DNA from: Paenibacillus yonginensis
GTDB lineage: Bacteria > Bacillota > Bacilli > Paenibacillales > Paenibacillaceae
Assembly (NCBI RefSeq): GCF_001685395.1
Contig: NZ_CP014167.1
Coordinates: 3,167,501 to 3,231,500, forward strand
Direction of reading: 5' to 3'
Length of the DNA: 64,000 bases
The position numbers were made by a program, and so were the translations under genes. The notes under the pieces are model-generated. The model ran no database searches. It was not told the origin of the DNA and saw only the letters and a list, made by a program, of their open reading frames with translations. The first letter of the stretch is position 1. The number at the start of each line of letters is the position of its first letter. Below are positions 18,719 through 27,243 of the stretch, one piece after another.

Positions 18719-19185
18719 TGGCTCATCTCCTCAATCCTATCCTTAGTACATCTCTATTTCTGTTCGCTATTTCACACGTAACGTCATTTTACCACAGACG
18801 GCTTCCAGCCACCAACCGCAACCTTTGCTGCAGGTTTGGGGGACAGGCCTGTTACAAAAGGACCGCAGCCACAAGAACGCCTACTGTAATTTTAACCCGC
18901 TGAATCGAGCTTTTTTTTATCTGTACAGGAGCCACAGTTCTCTACCTCCTTCAGAGCTTTATAGTTCAGCAAAGCTTAGGTTTAATTTTCTATATATTAT
19001 TGTCGAGGGTTAACATTGTTTCCTCAAGGAAACATTTGCACAAGACTAAAGAACTAAAAGCCGTCCCTATAGGAACAGCTCAGCAGCTTTTTGAAAACCG
19101 TTTTTTGTACTTGTACCGAATGCCCCAAGCCTCCCTCGCATAAGCTGACTGTAACGAAAGACTGAATGGAAGGAGAGGTGTGAAA
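18719..19185. other. Intergenic region with a small palindrome, no gene seen
   Basis: About 470 bases between the HAD gene (leftward) and the NTF2-like gene (rightward). I find no convincing reading frame. At 19017-19034 lies a perfect inverted repeat TGTTTCC-TCAA-GGAAACA, of operator size, in an AT-rich stretch that should hold the promoters of the divergent genes. Confidence 0.5.
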
Positions 19186-19650
19186 ATGATCAACATCCTG
19201 CTGCCGCCATTTACGCGAGAGAAGGCAATTGCAAAAGTCAGACTTGCCGAAGACAGCTGGAACTCCCGGAACCCCGAGCATGTATCCCAGAGTTACACGC
19301 CGGACAGCAGGTGGCGCAACCGCGCCGAATTCCTGACAGGCCGCAGGGAGATCATTGCCTTTTTGCACCGCAAATGGGCCAAGGAATTGGACTACCGGCT
19401 GATTAAGGAATTATGGGCGTTCACGGATAACCGGATCGCCGTACGTTTCGCTTACGAGTGGCATGATGACAGCGGCTTCTGGTTTCGCTCCTACGGGAAC
19501 GAGAACTGGGAATTTGACGCAAACGGACTCATGCGGACCCGCTACGCCTCCATCAATGACCTGCCAATCCGAGAATCCGACCGAAAATATCATTGGCCGC
19601 TCGGGCGCCGTCCCGACCATTACCCCGGATTATCCGAGCTGGGTTTGTAA
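19186..19650 (+). CDS. NTF2-like protein, DUF1348 family
   Basis: Small soluble protein of about 154 residues with the SnoaL/NTF2-like cone fold. Blocks such as [31 protein letters not shown] and [19 protein letters not shown] with the ending [19 protein letters not shown] are typical of DUF1348. The ATG at 19186 is preceded by AAGGAGAGG; a GTG two codons earlier is an alternative. Function in this family is not established. A broken SDR gene lies downstream on the opposite strand. Confidence 0.88.
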   Translation: MINILLPPFTREKAIAKVRLAEDSWNSRNPEHVSQSYTPDSRWRNRAEFLTGRREIIAFLHRKWAKELDYRLIKELWAFTDNRIAVRFAYEWHDDSGFWFRSYGNENWEFDANGLMRTRYASINDLPIRESDRKYHWPLGRRPDHYPGLSELGL

Positions 19651-19676
19651 AGCAGCGGCCGAGCAGCGAAGAAGAA

Positions 19677-20135
19677 TCAGTCCGTGAACTCAACTCCTGT
19701 CAGCTCCTCGCTCATCTGCCAAAGCTGCTCCGCAAGATCAGGGGCGATCGCCCAAGGAAACACTCCACTCAGTACCTGAGCAACTCCGTTCAATTCAAGC
19801 GAGGGAACAACAACAACCTCAGCGATATCCACATCCAGGCAGTATCGCCGCCTTTTCCTTCTAATTGAGTATTTGCGGCGCACCACACGGTAGTTGCAGC
19901 CCCCTGTTCGGCGGTCTTGTATCCGTCAGGAACGACTGTGCTGCGTTGTCCTTACCTCATCGGAAGCTCCGATAGTGCAAAAATCCTCCTGGTTCATAAA
20001 GCGGGACAAATCGGTCAGGATTTGGCCGGGATGGACCGCGAAAGCTCGTTTGCCATGCTTATAGCCGCGCTGGTCCGGCCCAACCGCAACCAGGCGTTGG
20101 CTGACTTATCGGTTGCTGGGGAGGGGCATTTAATA
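19677..20135 (-). pseudogene. Short-chain dehydrogenase/reductase, C-terminal remnant with frameshifts
   Basis: Three minus-strand frames together spell the C-terminal part of a retinol-dehydrogenase-like SDR. Around 20060-20135 one frame gives SANAW. The next frame reads RGYKHGKRAFAVHPGQILTD and LSRFMNQEDF, then hits a stop near 19925. A third frame resumes with DGYKTAEQGAATTVWCAA and QLEGKGG, and after another shift the 19677-19886 frame continues with DVDIAEVVVV, GVFPWAIAPDLAEQLW and SEELTG. The N-terminal Rossmann half and the catalytic Tyr-Lys region are absent. Upstream is a truncated MerR gene, the usual partner of such SDRs, so the whole module is decaying. Confidence 0.85.
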
Positions 20136-20139
20136 GTCT

Positions 20140-20385
20140 TTAGCGTTTAACATCGTTAATCTCCTCCAGTTTCTGTTTAAGTTCTTCTTCAGCTTCTGCT
20201 CCTGGTTCAGCTCCGGCTTTCCGCCCCTGATCGTATTCCTTCTGATCGTATTCCTTCTGGCCGTTCTTCTTGTGTTTCGCCGGAGGCAATAGTCCAATCT
20301 TCTCGTAATACCGGATTGAGTCATAGCTGAAACCGGTGCTTCGAGATAATTCCGCAATTGTACAAGTCTGAAGCTTCCCGACCAT
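20140..20385 (-). pseudogene. MerR-family regulator, truncated
   Basis: The winged helix N-terminus is clear: CTIAELSRSTGFSYDSIRYYEKIGLLPPAK. After this point the usual second wing and dimerisation helix are missing. Instead a 15-bp tandem duplication (20229-20243 and 20244-20258) encodes a repeated KEYDQ, followed by a Glu-rich tail EEELKQKLEEI, as if the middle of the gene was deleted. The upstream ATGs at 20442 and 20418 lie within the promoter elements, so translation more likely starts at ATG 20385 (weak AAGG site). The gene ends next to the SDR remnant. DNA binding might survive; effector sensing probably does not. Confidence 0.72.
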
Positions 20386-20416
20386 TGCCTTGTTTTTCTT
20401 GCTGCTGTCCACCTGC

Positions 20417-20447
20417 ATTTTATCGTGTGGAGTTTGCTCCATGTCAA
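20417..20447 (-). promoter_or_regulatory. MerR-type promoter with 19-bp spacer and dyad operator
   Basis: Minus strand TTGACA (20442-20447), 19-bp spacer, TAAAAT (20417-20422). The spacer contains the dyad TGGAG-CAAA-CTCCA (20428-20441). Long spacer plus this dyad is the hallmark of promoters activated by MerR-family proteins. It drives the truncated merR itself. Confidence 0.75.
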
Positions 20448-20476
20448 GCCGTGTTTGGAGAAAATAGTTCCGTTAT

Positions 20477-20513
20477 AAAAAAGAACCCCTCATCCCAAAT
20501 AGATGAGGGGTTC
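20477..20513 (-). terminator. Terminator of the first penicillin-binding protein gene
   Basis: Perfect 12-bp stem GAACCCCTCATC/GATGAGGGGTTC with a 7-base loop and six T on the minus strand, about 65 bases after the pbp stop codon. It also has a short A tract for the other direction. Confidence 0.92.
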
Positions 20514-20576
20514 AAAAGATTAGAAGCCTGTTCAATTCGTTTCTTGCTAATTCGCCGCCACTAAAAGCCGCGATAA

Positions 20577-22652
20577 TCAGTTTTTGGAATCTGTCTTCGC
20601 CGCGTCTTTGTCCGAAGTTTGGTTCTGGGACTCCAGCGTTTTTTTAGGGACGCCGTCCAGACCGTATTCATAGTCATAGGCATCAAAGATTTTGCGGGCT
20701 ACAGGAGCCGCACTGTAGGCGCCGAATCCGCCTTCGGGAATGACGACGGCTACAGCCAGCTTCGGATTCTCGCGCGGGGCAAAAGCGATAAATACGCCGT
20801 TATCGACGTCGTATTTTTTGCCGTTGCCATAAATCGTTTGCGTCGAGGTACCTGTTTTACGGGCGAAATCATAAGGGAAGCCGTTAAACGCTTCGTGGAC
20901 ATCGGTAGCCATGCCCTTCAAAATTTCATTCCAGTAGCTGTCTTTAAACGTTACCGTATTCAGCACTTTCGGCTTGAACTGCTGCACGACATTACCGTTC
21001 GCATCCGTGATTTTATCGACAAGCTGCGGCTGCATCCGTTTGCCGCGGGTTGCCAGCATGCTGGCATACTGGGCAAGCTGCATCGTTGTATATTTCCCCT
21101 GCTGGCCGAAAGAAGCGTAAGCGAGACGGGACAGCGAGGTTTCTTTTTTGTTCACATACTCGCGGTAGCCTTTGTATTCATTCGGCAAATCAACGCCTGT
21201 TAAGACGCCCAGGCCAAACTCCTTCATGTATTTATCCCAAAGCGTAATGCCGTCGTCGCCAAACTCCTTCCACATTCTCTCCCCGACCATATCGACCATA
21301 AAGGTGTTGGAGGAGTGGCGAATCGCGTCGGCAGGTGTAGCCAAGTAGCCGTAAGCGTGGCCCTGCGAGTTGCGGACGGAAGCCGAGTTGTTTTTACCGA
21401 AATAAGCAATACCAGTGTCGTTATAAGGGGTTGTTGTTGTAAACAAGCCTTCGTTAAGGCCGATCATCACCGACAACGGTTTAATCGTCGAACCCATCAG
21501 CACGACCGATTCCGGGTGAACACCTTCCTGGCCGGACGGGAACGAGCGGATCGTTCCGTTCAGGTACACATTCTGGATCGCTTCGTAATCGGACGGAGAA
21601 ATCCCGCCGCTGCCCCAAACGTTGGGATCATAATCCGGCATGCTGGCCATGGCGACCACTTTGCCGGTGTTCACTTCCATCGCCACGGCGAAGCCGGTTT
21701 GAGCGTTAGGGTGATATTTGCCGCTAACCGGATGGTTATGCAGCCAATCGAGCTGATCCATGATGGCCTGCTCGGTTTTGAGCTGGATGTTCTTGTTGAT
21801 GTTCAGATGCAGGTCGTCGCCCTTCTCGGGAGGCGTGACCTCTGCAACCCCGTCGGCCATGTTGCGGGGATCGACCGGGATGCTTTTATAGCCGTTTTTA
21901 CCGCGCAGAACATCCTGATACTGATACTCCAGACCATCAAAACCTACGTCCTCGTTGTCCGTATACTGCTGGCCCGGATCATCGGGTGTCATATTGCGAA
22001 GCTGTTTATATTTATCAAGGCTCGTGGAGGCCCCTTTAAATTTCTTGATGTAGCCGACAGCCTGGACCGCCACCGTGTCTTTATCGTAGTTTCTTACGCT
22101 TTCTTCAATTACGTCTACGCCGGGAAACTCGGATTTATGCTCCAGGAAATAGGCGACTTCCCTGTCGGTCAGTCCGCTCTTCAGGCGCCGGGGCGCATAA
22201 CCGCCGCTGAGCCGGGAATCTAGGTCCATGGCATCAACGATCTGATCAGCTGTTACTTTCTCCGTCTTCGACTCACCGAGCGTGTTGAACACGTTCGCGA
22301 TCTTTTTCGCCATTGCGAGAATCTCCGGACGGTTGCTCATGCCTGTTGTGCTGCTGTAGTCCTTAAGGAGCGTAATGTACAAGGATTGCTGCGGCGTGGA
22401 ATAAGCAAGCTTAACCCCTGTAGCATCGTAAATCGTACCGCGGGTTGGCGGCAGCGGCACCTTCTTGACCGTAAGGCTGCTCTCCTGCGCCTGAAGACTT
22501 GGACCGTCTACAAACTGAAGAATCGCAAGGCGGACAATGATAACAGTAAAAATAATAAATGCGCTGAAAAAAAACACATTCAGACGAATATTAAAATGAC
22601 GCTGACGCGCCGCTTCCTGCTTCTGCGGATCATCCTGATAGGCTTTCTTCAT
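20577..22652 (-). CDS. Penicillin-binding protein 2 (class B transpeptidase)
   Basis: Membrane-anchored peptidoglycan transpeptidase, 691 residues, PbpA/PbpH-like. One transmembrane helix at about residues 25-48, a pedestal domain, then the transpeptidase domain with catalytic STIK (388-391), SSN (447-449) and KTGT (599-602). The C-terminus is a short Asp/Lys-rich tail. It is followed upstream by a closely similar paralog (22956-25004), so the two arose by tandem duplication. In B. subtilis the PbpA/PbpH pair acts redundantly in rod-shape elongation, which suggests the same here. Separate terminators imply separate transcripts. Confidence 0.93.
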   Translation of the reverse strand: MKKAYQDDPQKQEAARQRHFNIRLNVFFFSAFIIFTVIIVRLAILQFVDGPSLQAQESSLTVKKVPLPPTRGTIYDATGVKLAYSTPQQSLYITLLKDYSSTTGMSNRPEILAMAKKIANVFNTLGESKTEKVTADQIVDAMDLDSRLSGGYAPRRLKSGLTDREVAYFLEHKSEFPGVDVIEESVRNYDKDTVAVQAVGYIKKFKGASTSLDKYKQLRNMTPDDPGQQYTDNEDVGFDGLEYQYQDVLRGKNGYKSIPVDPRNMADGVAEVTPPEKGDDLHLNINKNIQLKTEQAIMDQLDWLHNHPVSGKYHPNAQTGFAVAMEVNTGKVVAMASMPDYDPNVWGSGGISPSDYEAIQNVYLNGTIRSFPSGQEGVHPESVVLMGSTIKPLSVMIGLNEGLFTTTTPYNDTGIAYFGKNNSASVRNSQGHAYGYLATPADAIRHSSNTFMVDMVGERMWKEFGDDGITLWDKYMKEFGLGVLTGVDLPNEYKGYREYVNKKETSLSRLAYASFGQQGKYTTMQLAQYASMLATRGKRMQPQLVDKITDANGNVVQQFKPKVLNTVTFKDSYWNEILKGMATDVHEAFNGFPYDFARKTGTSTQTIYGNGKKYDVDNGVFIAFAPRENPKLAVAVVIPEGGFGAYSAAPVARKIFDAYDYEYGLDGVPKKTLESQNQTSDKDAAKTDSKN

Positions 22653-22914
22653 TCGTCTCCTTCACTCTGCTTTCTATAATCTGATAATCTGCCATCTAAT
22701 ATTCTAGCAATGATTCCGAATCTCTATTTTACCATAGCTATGTCGAAAACAGCGAACTTTCACGAATTGTGGGGAAAAATGGAAGTCTAAAGGTTGGCCG
22801 GACGTATCCCTCCCTCCTCCAGCCGGATAACGGCCTGATCGTATGCAGTTATTCCCCTCTTATTCCAAACAACGTTTAACCCCCTTAATCAGTTTCAGAC
22901 TTGCCGAAAAAAAC
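22653..22914. other. Spacer between the two PBP genes
   Basis: AT-rich in the first 100 bases (probable promoter region of the downstream PBP gene, no consensus -35/-10 pair that I trust) and no open reading frame with a ribosome site. Confidence 0.4.
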
Positions 22915-22946
22915 AAAAAAACCGGCTGCCATAGAGCAGCCGATTT
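22915..22946 (-). terminator. Terminator of the second PBP gene
   Basis: Stem around ATCGGCTGC/GCAGCCGGT with a 6-base loop followed on the minus strand by seven T, about 10 bases beyond the stop codon at 22956. Confidence 0.9.
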
Positions 22947-22955
22947 ATGCCTATC

Positions 22956-25004
22956 TTATTCGCCAGGTTTTTCTGCTTTCTCCGCGTTGCCTGCCCCTGC
23001 CGGGGGGTTCTTGTTGAGCGACTTCTTCGGAACGCCGTCCAGCCCGTATTCCTGATCATACGCATCAAAGATTTGACGCGCTACAGGTGCTGCGCTGTAA
23101 GCGCCGAAGCCGCCCTCCGGAATCACAACCGCTACGGCCAGCTTCGGATTCTCCCGCGGAGCAAAGGCGATAAAGACCCCGTTATCCGTCTGGATTCTCT
23201 GCCCTTTAATATAGACGTCCTGGGTCGAGGTTCCCGTCTTTCTCGCAAAATCATAAGGGAAGCCGGAGAAGGAGCTGACATCCGTCGCCATCCCTTTGAT
23301 CACTTCTTTCCAGTAGCTGGAGCTGAAGTGCACCTCATTCAGCACTTTAGGCTGGAAGGTGCGCAGCACCTTGCCGCTGCTGTCAGTAATTTTGCTCACC
23401 AGATGCGGCTCCATCCGTTTGCCGCGGTTTGCAAGCATGGCGGCATATTGCGCAAGCTGCATCGTTGTATATTTGCCCTGCTGCCCCCAGGAGGCGTAAA
23501 CCAGCCGGGAAAGCACGGTTTCCGCTTCGTTCTTATACTCCAGCGTTCCGAGATATTCGTTAGGCAAGTCGATTCCCGTTGAAACCCCCAGGCCAAACTC
23601 CTTCATATAGGCGTCCCATTTGGCGATGCCTTTGGAGCCGTATTTGCTGTACAGCTTCTTGCCGACCATATCGACCATAAAAACGTTGGAGGAATGGCGG
23701 ATCGCATCCGCCGGACTCTTCAAGTAACCGTAGACATGGCCTTCCGAGTTGCGGACCGTAGAACCGTCCTTGCCGAATTCGGCAATCCCCCGGTCCTGGT
23801 AAGGCGTTGTCGTCGTGAACAGCTTCTCGTTTAAGCCCAGCAGCACGGACAACGGTTTGATCGTAGAGCCCAGCAGAACCACGGACTCCAGATTATGCCC
23901 GGAACGGCCCGAGCTGTACGGCGTAATCGTTCCGTTCTGATAGTTGTCAATGGTCCAGCCTTCCTGGGTATTCGGATCATAATCCGGCATGCTGGCCATG
24001 GCTATAATATTGCCGGTATCAACCTCCATCGCCACCGCGTATCCCGTCTGGGCATTCGGATGGAGCTTGCCGCTTACCGGATTGGTATGCAGCCATTTCA
24101 ATTGATCCAGAATCGCCTGCTGGGTCTTCAGCTGGACGTTCTTGTTGAGCGTCAGATGCAGATCCGCTCCTTTCTCGGGAGGCGTCATTTCCGCTAATCC
24201 GCTGACCATATTTTGCGCGTTGATCGGTACGCTTTTGAACCCGTTGCGTCCGCGGAGATCGGCCTGATATTGATATTCAAGCCCGTCATACCCTACGTCT
24301 TCCGTATCGATATACTGCATCGAAGGATCAGAAGACCTGATCGACCTGAGCTGCTCATACAGCGGCAAACTGTAAGAGGCCCCTTTAAATTTCTTGGTAT
24401 AACCTATCGTCTGCACCGCAACCCGGTCAGGATCATAATGCCGAACGCTTTCTTCCACCACATCGATCCCCGGGAAAGCGGCTTTATGCTCCATGAAATA
24501 AGCAACTTCCTTGTCGTTCAAGTCTTCTTTGATCCGCCGAGGGGCATAACCTCCGCTGATTTTGGAATCCAGATCCATGGCTGCCACGACATCATCAGCC
24601 GTCATCTTCGGCTTGGCAGGGTCGCCGTATTGCTCAAACACCCGGGCAATGTCGGCAGCCAGCACCAGCGCTTCCGGACGGTTCTTGGCGCCTGTCCCGC
24701 TGCTGTAATCCTTCATTAGAGTCATGTACAGCGATTGGACCGGCGTGGAATAAGCCAGCTTGACCCCTGTTGCATCCCAAATCGTCCCGCGGTCCGGCGG
24801 AAGCGGAATATCCCTGACCGTCAGGCTTGCCTCCTGGGAAGTCAAGGTAGGTCCCTCAACAAACTGGATAATCGCCAGCCTGACAATAATCACAGTAAAG
24901 ATCGCAAATGCGCTGAAGAAAAAAAGATTAAGGCGAATATTAAAATGACGCTGCATCGAAATTTCCTGATCCTGCATATCCTCGCCGTACCTGTTTGGTT
25001 TCAT
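22956..25004 (-). CDS. Penicillin-binding protein 2 paralog (class B transpeptidase)
   Basis: About 682 residues from the ATG at 25004 (GGGGG 6 bases upstream; an ATG eight codons earlier is less well placed). Same architecture as its neighbour: one membrane helix (FFFSAFAIFTVIIVRLAII), PBP dimer/pedestal region, and transpeptidase motifs GSTIKPLS, RHSSNVF and RKTGTSTQ. Long stretches match the neighbour almost word for word (PRENPKLAVAVVIPEGGFG), while the linker near residue 345-365 and the Pro/Gly-rich C-terminus differ. It is probably an elongation-type PBP. Confidence 0.93.
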   Translation of the reverse strand: MKPNRYGEDMQDQEISMQRHFNIRLNLFFFSAFAIFTVIIVRLAIIQFVEGPTLTSQEASLTVRDIPLPPDRGTIWDATGVKLAYSTPVQSLYMTLMKDYSSGTGAKNRPEALVLAADIARVFEQYGDPAKPKMTADDVVAAMDLDSKISGGYAPRRIKEDLNDKEVAYFMEHKAAFPGIDVVEESVRHYDPDRVAVQTIGYTKKFKGASYSLPLYEQLRSIRSSDPSMQYIDTEDVGYDGLEYQYQADLRGRNGFKSVPINAQNMVSGLAEMTPPEKGADLHLTLNKNVQLKTQQAILDQLKWLHTNPVSGKLHPNAQTGYAVAMEVDTGNIIAMASMPDYDPNTQEGWTIDNYQNGTITPYSSGRSGHNLESVVLLGSTIKPLSVLLGLNEKLFTTTTPYQDRGIAEFGKDGSTVRNSEGHVYGYLKSPADAIRHSSNVFMVDMVGKKLYSKYGSKGIAKWDAYMKEFGLGVSTGIDLPNEYLGTLEYKNEAETVLSRLVYASWGQQGKYTTMQLAQYAAMLANRGKRMEPHLVSKITDSSGKVLRTFQPKVLNEVHFSSSYWKEVIKGMATDVSSFSGFPYDFARKTGTSTQDVYIKGQRIQTDNGVFIAFAPRENPKLAVAVVIPEGGFGAYSAAPVARQIFDAYDQEYGLDGVPKKSLNKNPPAGAGNAEKAEKPGE

Positions 25005-25223
25005 CGCGCTGCCCCCGGTGCTCTTCATCCTGCTAGGGATGAGAAGTTTTATTGTAACATTTTAACACAAATTCCAGCCGAATAGTCAGGCGGCAGGCTC
25101 CGGAATTCCTCCGATTGTGCAGGCCCGCTTCCGCCGGAAAATGAATAGGAGCTCCCCTTGTGCAGGAAAGCTCCGCCGCTTGCAGCATGTTCATCGCCAG
25201 CTTCTATAAAGTTATCCGCAAAA

Positions 25224-26363
25224 TTATCCGAGCACCTTCTGCTGGACATGCGTTTCTGCAAAATTCGGGACATCAAACCAGTTGCCGCTCTTCGCCCAGG
25301 TAGAATCGAGCGGAATCCACTTGTTGTCCACATAAACCTCATTCCAGGCATGAGACCCATATCCGCCTTGTCCGTCATATCCCAGTCCGGTAATCACCTT
25401 GACGTCCAATCCCTGCGAACGGGCCATGACGGCATACAGCCGGGCGTAGTCGATGCAGACGCCTTTGCGGGTCTTAAAGGTCATCTCAGGCGTTTGCTCG
25501 TGCCATTCGTTATATTTCTCATAAGCCTCAACTTTATCATAATCGTATTGAATACGGGTGCCGATCCAGTTATACAGCCGTTTGGCCTTCTCCCGGTCGG
25601 AAGCTGCGCCTTCCACGATCTTCGCGGCTGCTGCGTTAATATTATCCGGAATTTGGGCATCAATAACCTCATATTTCCGTTCAAAAATTCCGTTCAGTTC
25701 ATTCTGCATGTCCTGCTTCAGAACCGGCAGCTTCTCTTTGATCAGCTTGCCGGAAAGCGGTTCGAGAATCACTTCCGCTCCCTGCCGGTATACCGGGGAA
25801 GCTTCTACATATTTGCTGAATCCGCTGTTCGGAAACAACGATACGATCACAAACAGCAGCGCAATCAGAACAATTCCGCGAAAAGCGCCGATCACCGCGC
25901 CGATAATTCCACCGAACAAACGGCTTGTCAAGCCGGAGCGAATCTCCTTACGCCCCATCCCGCCGATCCATTTCATGCCTGGAAGGAACAGGCTCAGCAA
26001 ACCAAGCACAAACCGGATCAGCCAGTAGCAGAGGAAGAAGATCAGGACGTAACGGACCAGCTGAAACTCCCGGATCGCGCCGGCCAGCGTATAGACGGCC
26101 TGCTCGGCGCCGCTTAATTGGCGATCCGGCGGCTGGACATGATCCGTCAGCCACTGCTGAACTTTGGGAGACAGATAAGCCGTCACCGGAATCGCGGCAG
26201 CCAGGCTGAGCGCGGTCATTATCCCGCCCCCTACCAGCGACAGCAATCTGCCCGCCGATTTGGATGTTCCCCTGAGCACGCCCTGCAGGATAGAACCCGC
26301 GATGACGAGGATGAGGATAAGGTTAACCAGATTATATCCTTGCAGCTGTTGAAGTACGGTCAC
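25224..26363 (-). CDS. CvpA-like membrane protein with C-terminal transglutaminase-like domain
   Basis: About 379 residues from a GTG at 26363 (AAAGGAGGG 6 bases upstream; the longer ATG frame is not supported). The N-terminal half has four to five membrane helices with the CvpA-like pattern (LFGGIIGAVIGAFRGIVLIAL). The C-terminal half is a transglutaminase-core domain with a Cys-His-Asp triad: Cys in RKGVCIDYARLY, His in YGSHAWNEVYV, Asp in WIPLDSTW. The domain lies outside or on the membrane face and could act on peptides or cell-wall proteins. A small two-helix membrane protein gene precedes it by 67 bases, likely one operon. Confidence 0.85.
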   Translation of the reverse strand: MTVLQQLQGYNLVNLILILVIAGSILQGVLRGTSKSAGRLLSLVGGGIMTALSLAAAIPVTAYLSPKVQQWLTDHVQPPDRQLSGAEQAVYTLAGAIREFQLVRYVLIFFLCYWLIRFVLGLLSLFLPGMKWIGGMGRKEIRSGLTSRLFGGIIGAVIGAFRGIVLIALLFVIVSLFPNSGFSKYVEASPVYRQGAEVILEPLSGKLIKEKLPVLKQDMQNELNGIFERKYEVIDAQIPDNINAAAAKIVEGAASDREKAKRLYNWIGTRIQYDYDKVEAYEKYNEWHEQTPEMTFKTRKGVCIDYARLYAVMARSQGLDVKVITGLGYDGQGGYGSHAWNEVYVDNKWIPLDSTWAKSGNWFDVPNFAETHVQQKVLG

Positions 26364-26430
26364 GCGGGACCCTCCTTTCTGATGTTCATCTTTGTTGTTT
26401 AATGCCCGGCAGTTCCTGCTTTCAGTTCGG

Positions 26431-26889
26431 TTATTGACCGCTGCTGCGTTTGGCCTCCTGTATAAAAGCTTCGAGCGTGTCGCCGCGGCTCCATTCCCCA
26501 AGAGAGACCCCGCGCAGCGACACCTTCACCTTGTCGCTGCCGCTTTCCCCGGTCACTTCCAGATTAGGCGTCGTAATGGTGAAGGAACCGTCCGCATTGC
26601 GCGTAAATTTCGCTTCCTGCGCTTCATTTTTCATGACATTCAGCGCCTCGGACTGCATCGTGTTCATCGTTTGGTCTTTAACCGTCGAGACTGCTTTGCC
26701 GATATCGTTCAGCGTGATGCCGCTGTAAACGATCAGAAAAGCCGCAATCGCAATAATCAGGACCCACTTGACGACGGTCTTGACCAGATTGGCCACCAGA
26801 AACAAAGCGACCAGGCCAACCACGATAATCAGCCAATTCTGCTTGAAATAATCGACCCATACCTGATAATCCAAACCTTGAAAATTCAT
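26431..26889 (-). CDS. Small membrane protein of unknown function
   Basis: About 152 residues. Two adjacent hydrophobic helices (NWLIIVVGLVALFLVANLV and VLIIAIAAFLIVYSGI, about residues 18-62) followed by a soluble C-terminal domain with a beta-rich look (TRNADGSFTITTPNLEVTGE). I recognise no family. The frame can begin at GTG 26901, but ATG 26889 is the more usual choice (AGGGG about 12 bases upstream). It is first in a likely operon with the transglutaminase-like membrane protein, suggesting a joint membrane function. Confidence 0.75.
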   Translation of the reverse strand: MNFQGLDYQVWVDYFKQNWLIIVVGLVALFLVANLVKTVVKWVLIIAIAAFLIVYSGITLNDIGKAVSTVKDQTMNTMQSEALNVMKNEAQEAKFTRNADGSFTITTPNLEVTGESGSDKVKVSLRGVSLGEWSRGDTLEAFIQEAKRSSGQ

Positions 26890-27106
26890 GTGTTCCAACA
26901 CCCCTGTATCTAAATTGGCGGACGTAAATTCTCTGTTATGGCCCTAGATGCACTATCCATTATACATGATCGCCAAATGCTAGCCCAGCTTAACCCTGCC
27001 GGCGGCGAATCCCCCTTTCGCTGTATTTCAAAATTGGCATAACTTCGGCGGCCAAGGCGTACAAGTAGAGCATGGCCTACTTTCACACCCGAATCAGAAA
27101 GAGCAA

Positions 27107-27224
27107 GCCAGTTTTATTGCGATGTTTTCTCGGAGTAGTAATGCTTCATAAAACTTAAAGCTTATGCTTCCGATGCCAGTTTTATTGCGATGTTTTCTCG
27201 GAGTAGTAATGCTTCATAAAACTT
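27107..27224. repeat. Two perfect 50-bp direct repeats (period 68)
   Basis: 27107-27156 and 27175-27224 are identical over 50 bases, separated by 18 bases. Each copy has terminal inverted sequences AGTTTTAT and ATAAAACT, with partly complementary neighbours, so each can fold as an imperfect hairpin. The second copy ends right before the AGGAGG ribosome site of the MFS gene. I found no third copy in the window. Confidence 0.92.
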
Positions 27225-27243
27225 TTAGGAGGACAAACTCAAC

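Noticed and set aside
27107-27224. CRISPR-like repeat-spacer unit
   Set aside because: Only two copies, 50-bp repeats with an 18-bp interval, no cas genes; repeat and spacer sizes do not fit a CRISPR array.
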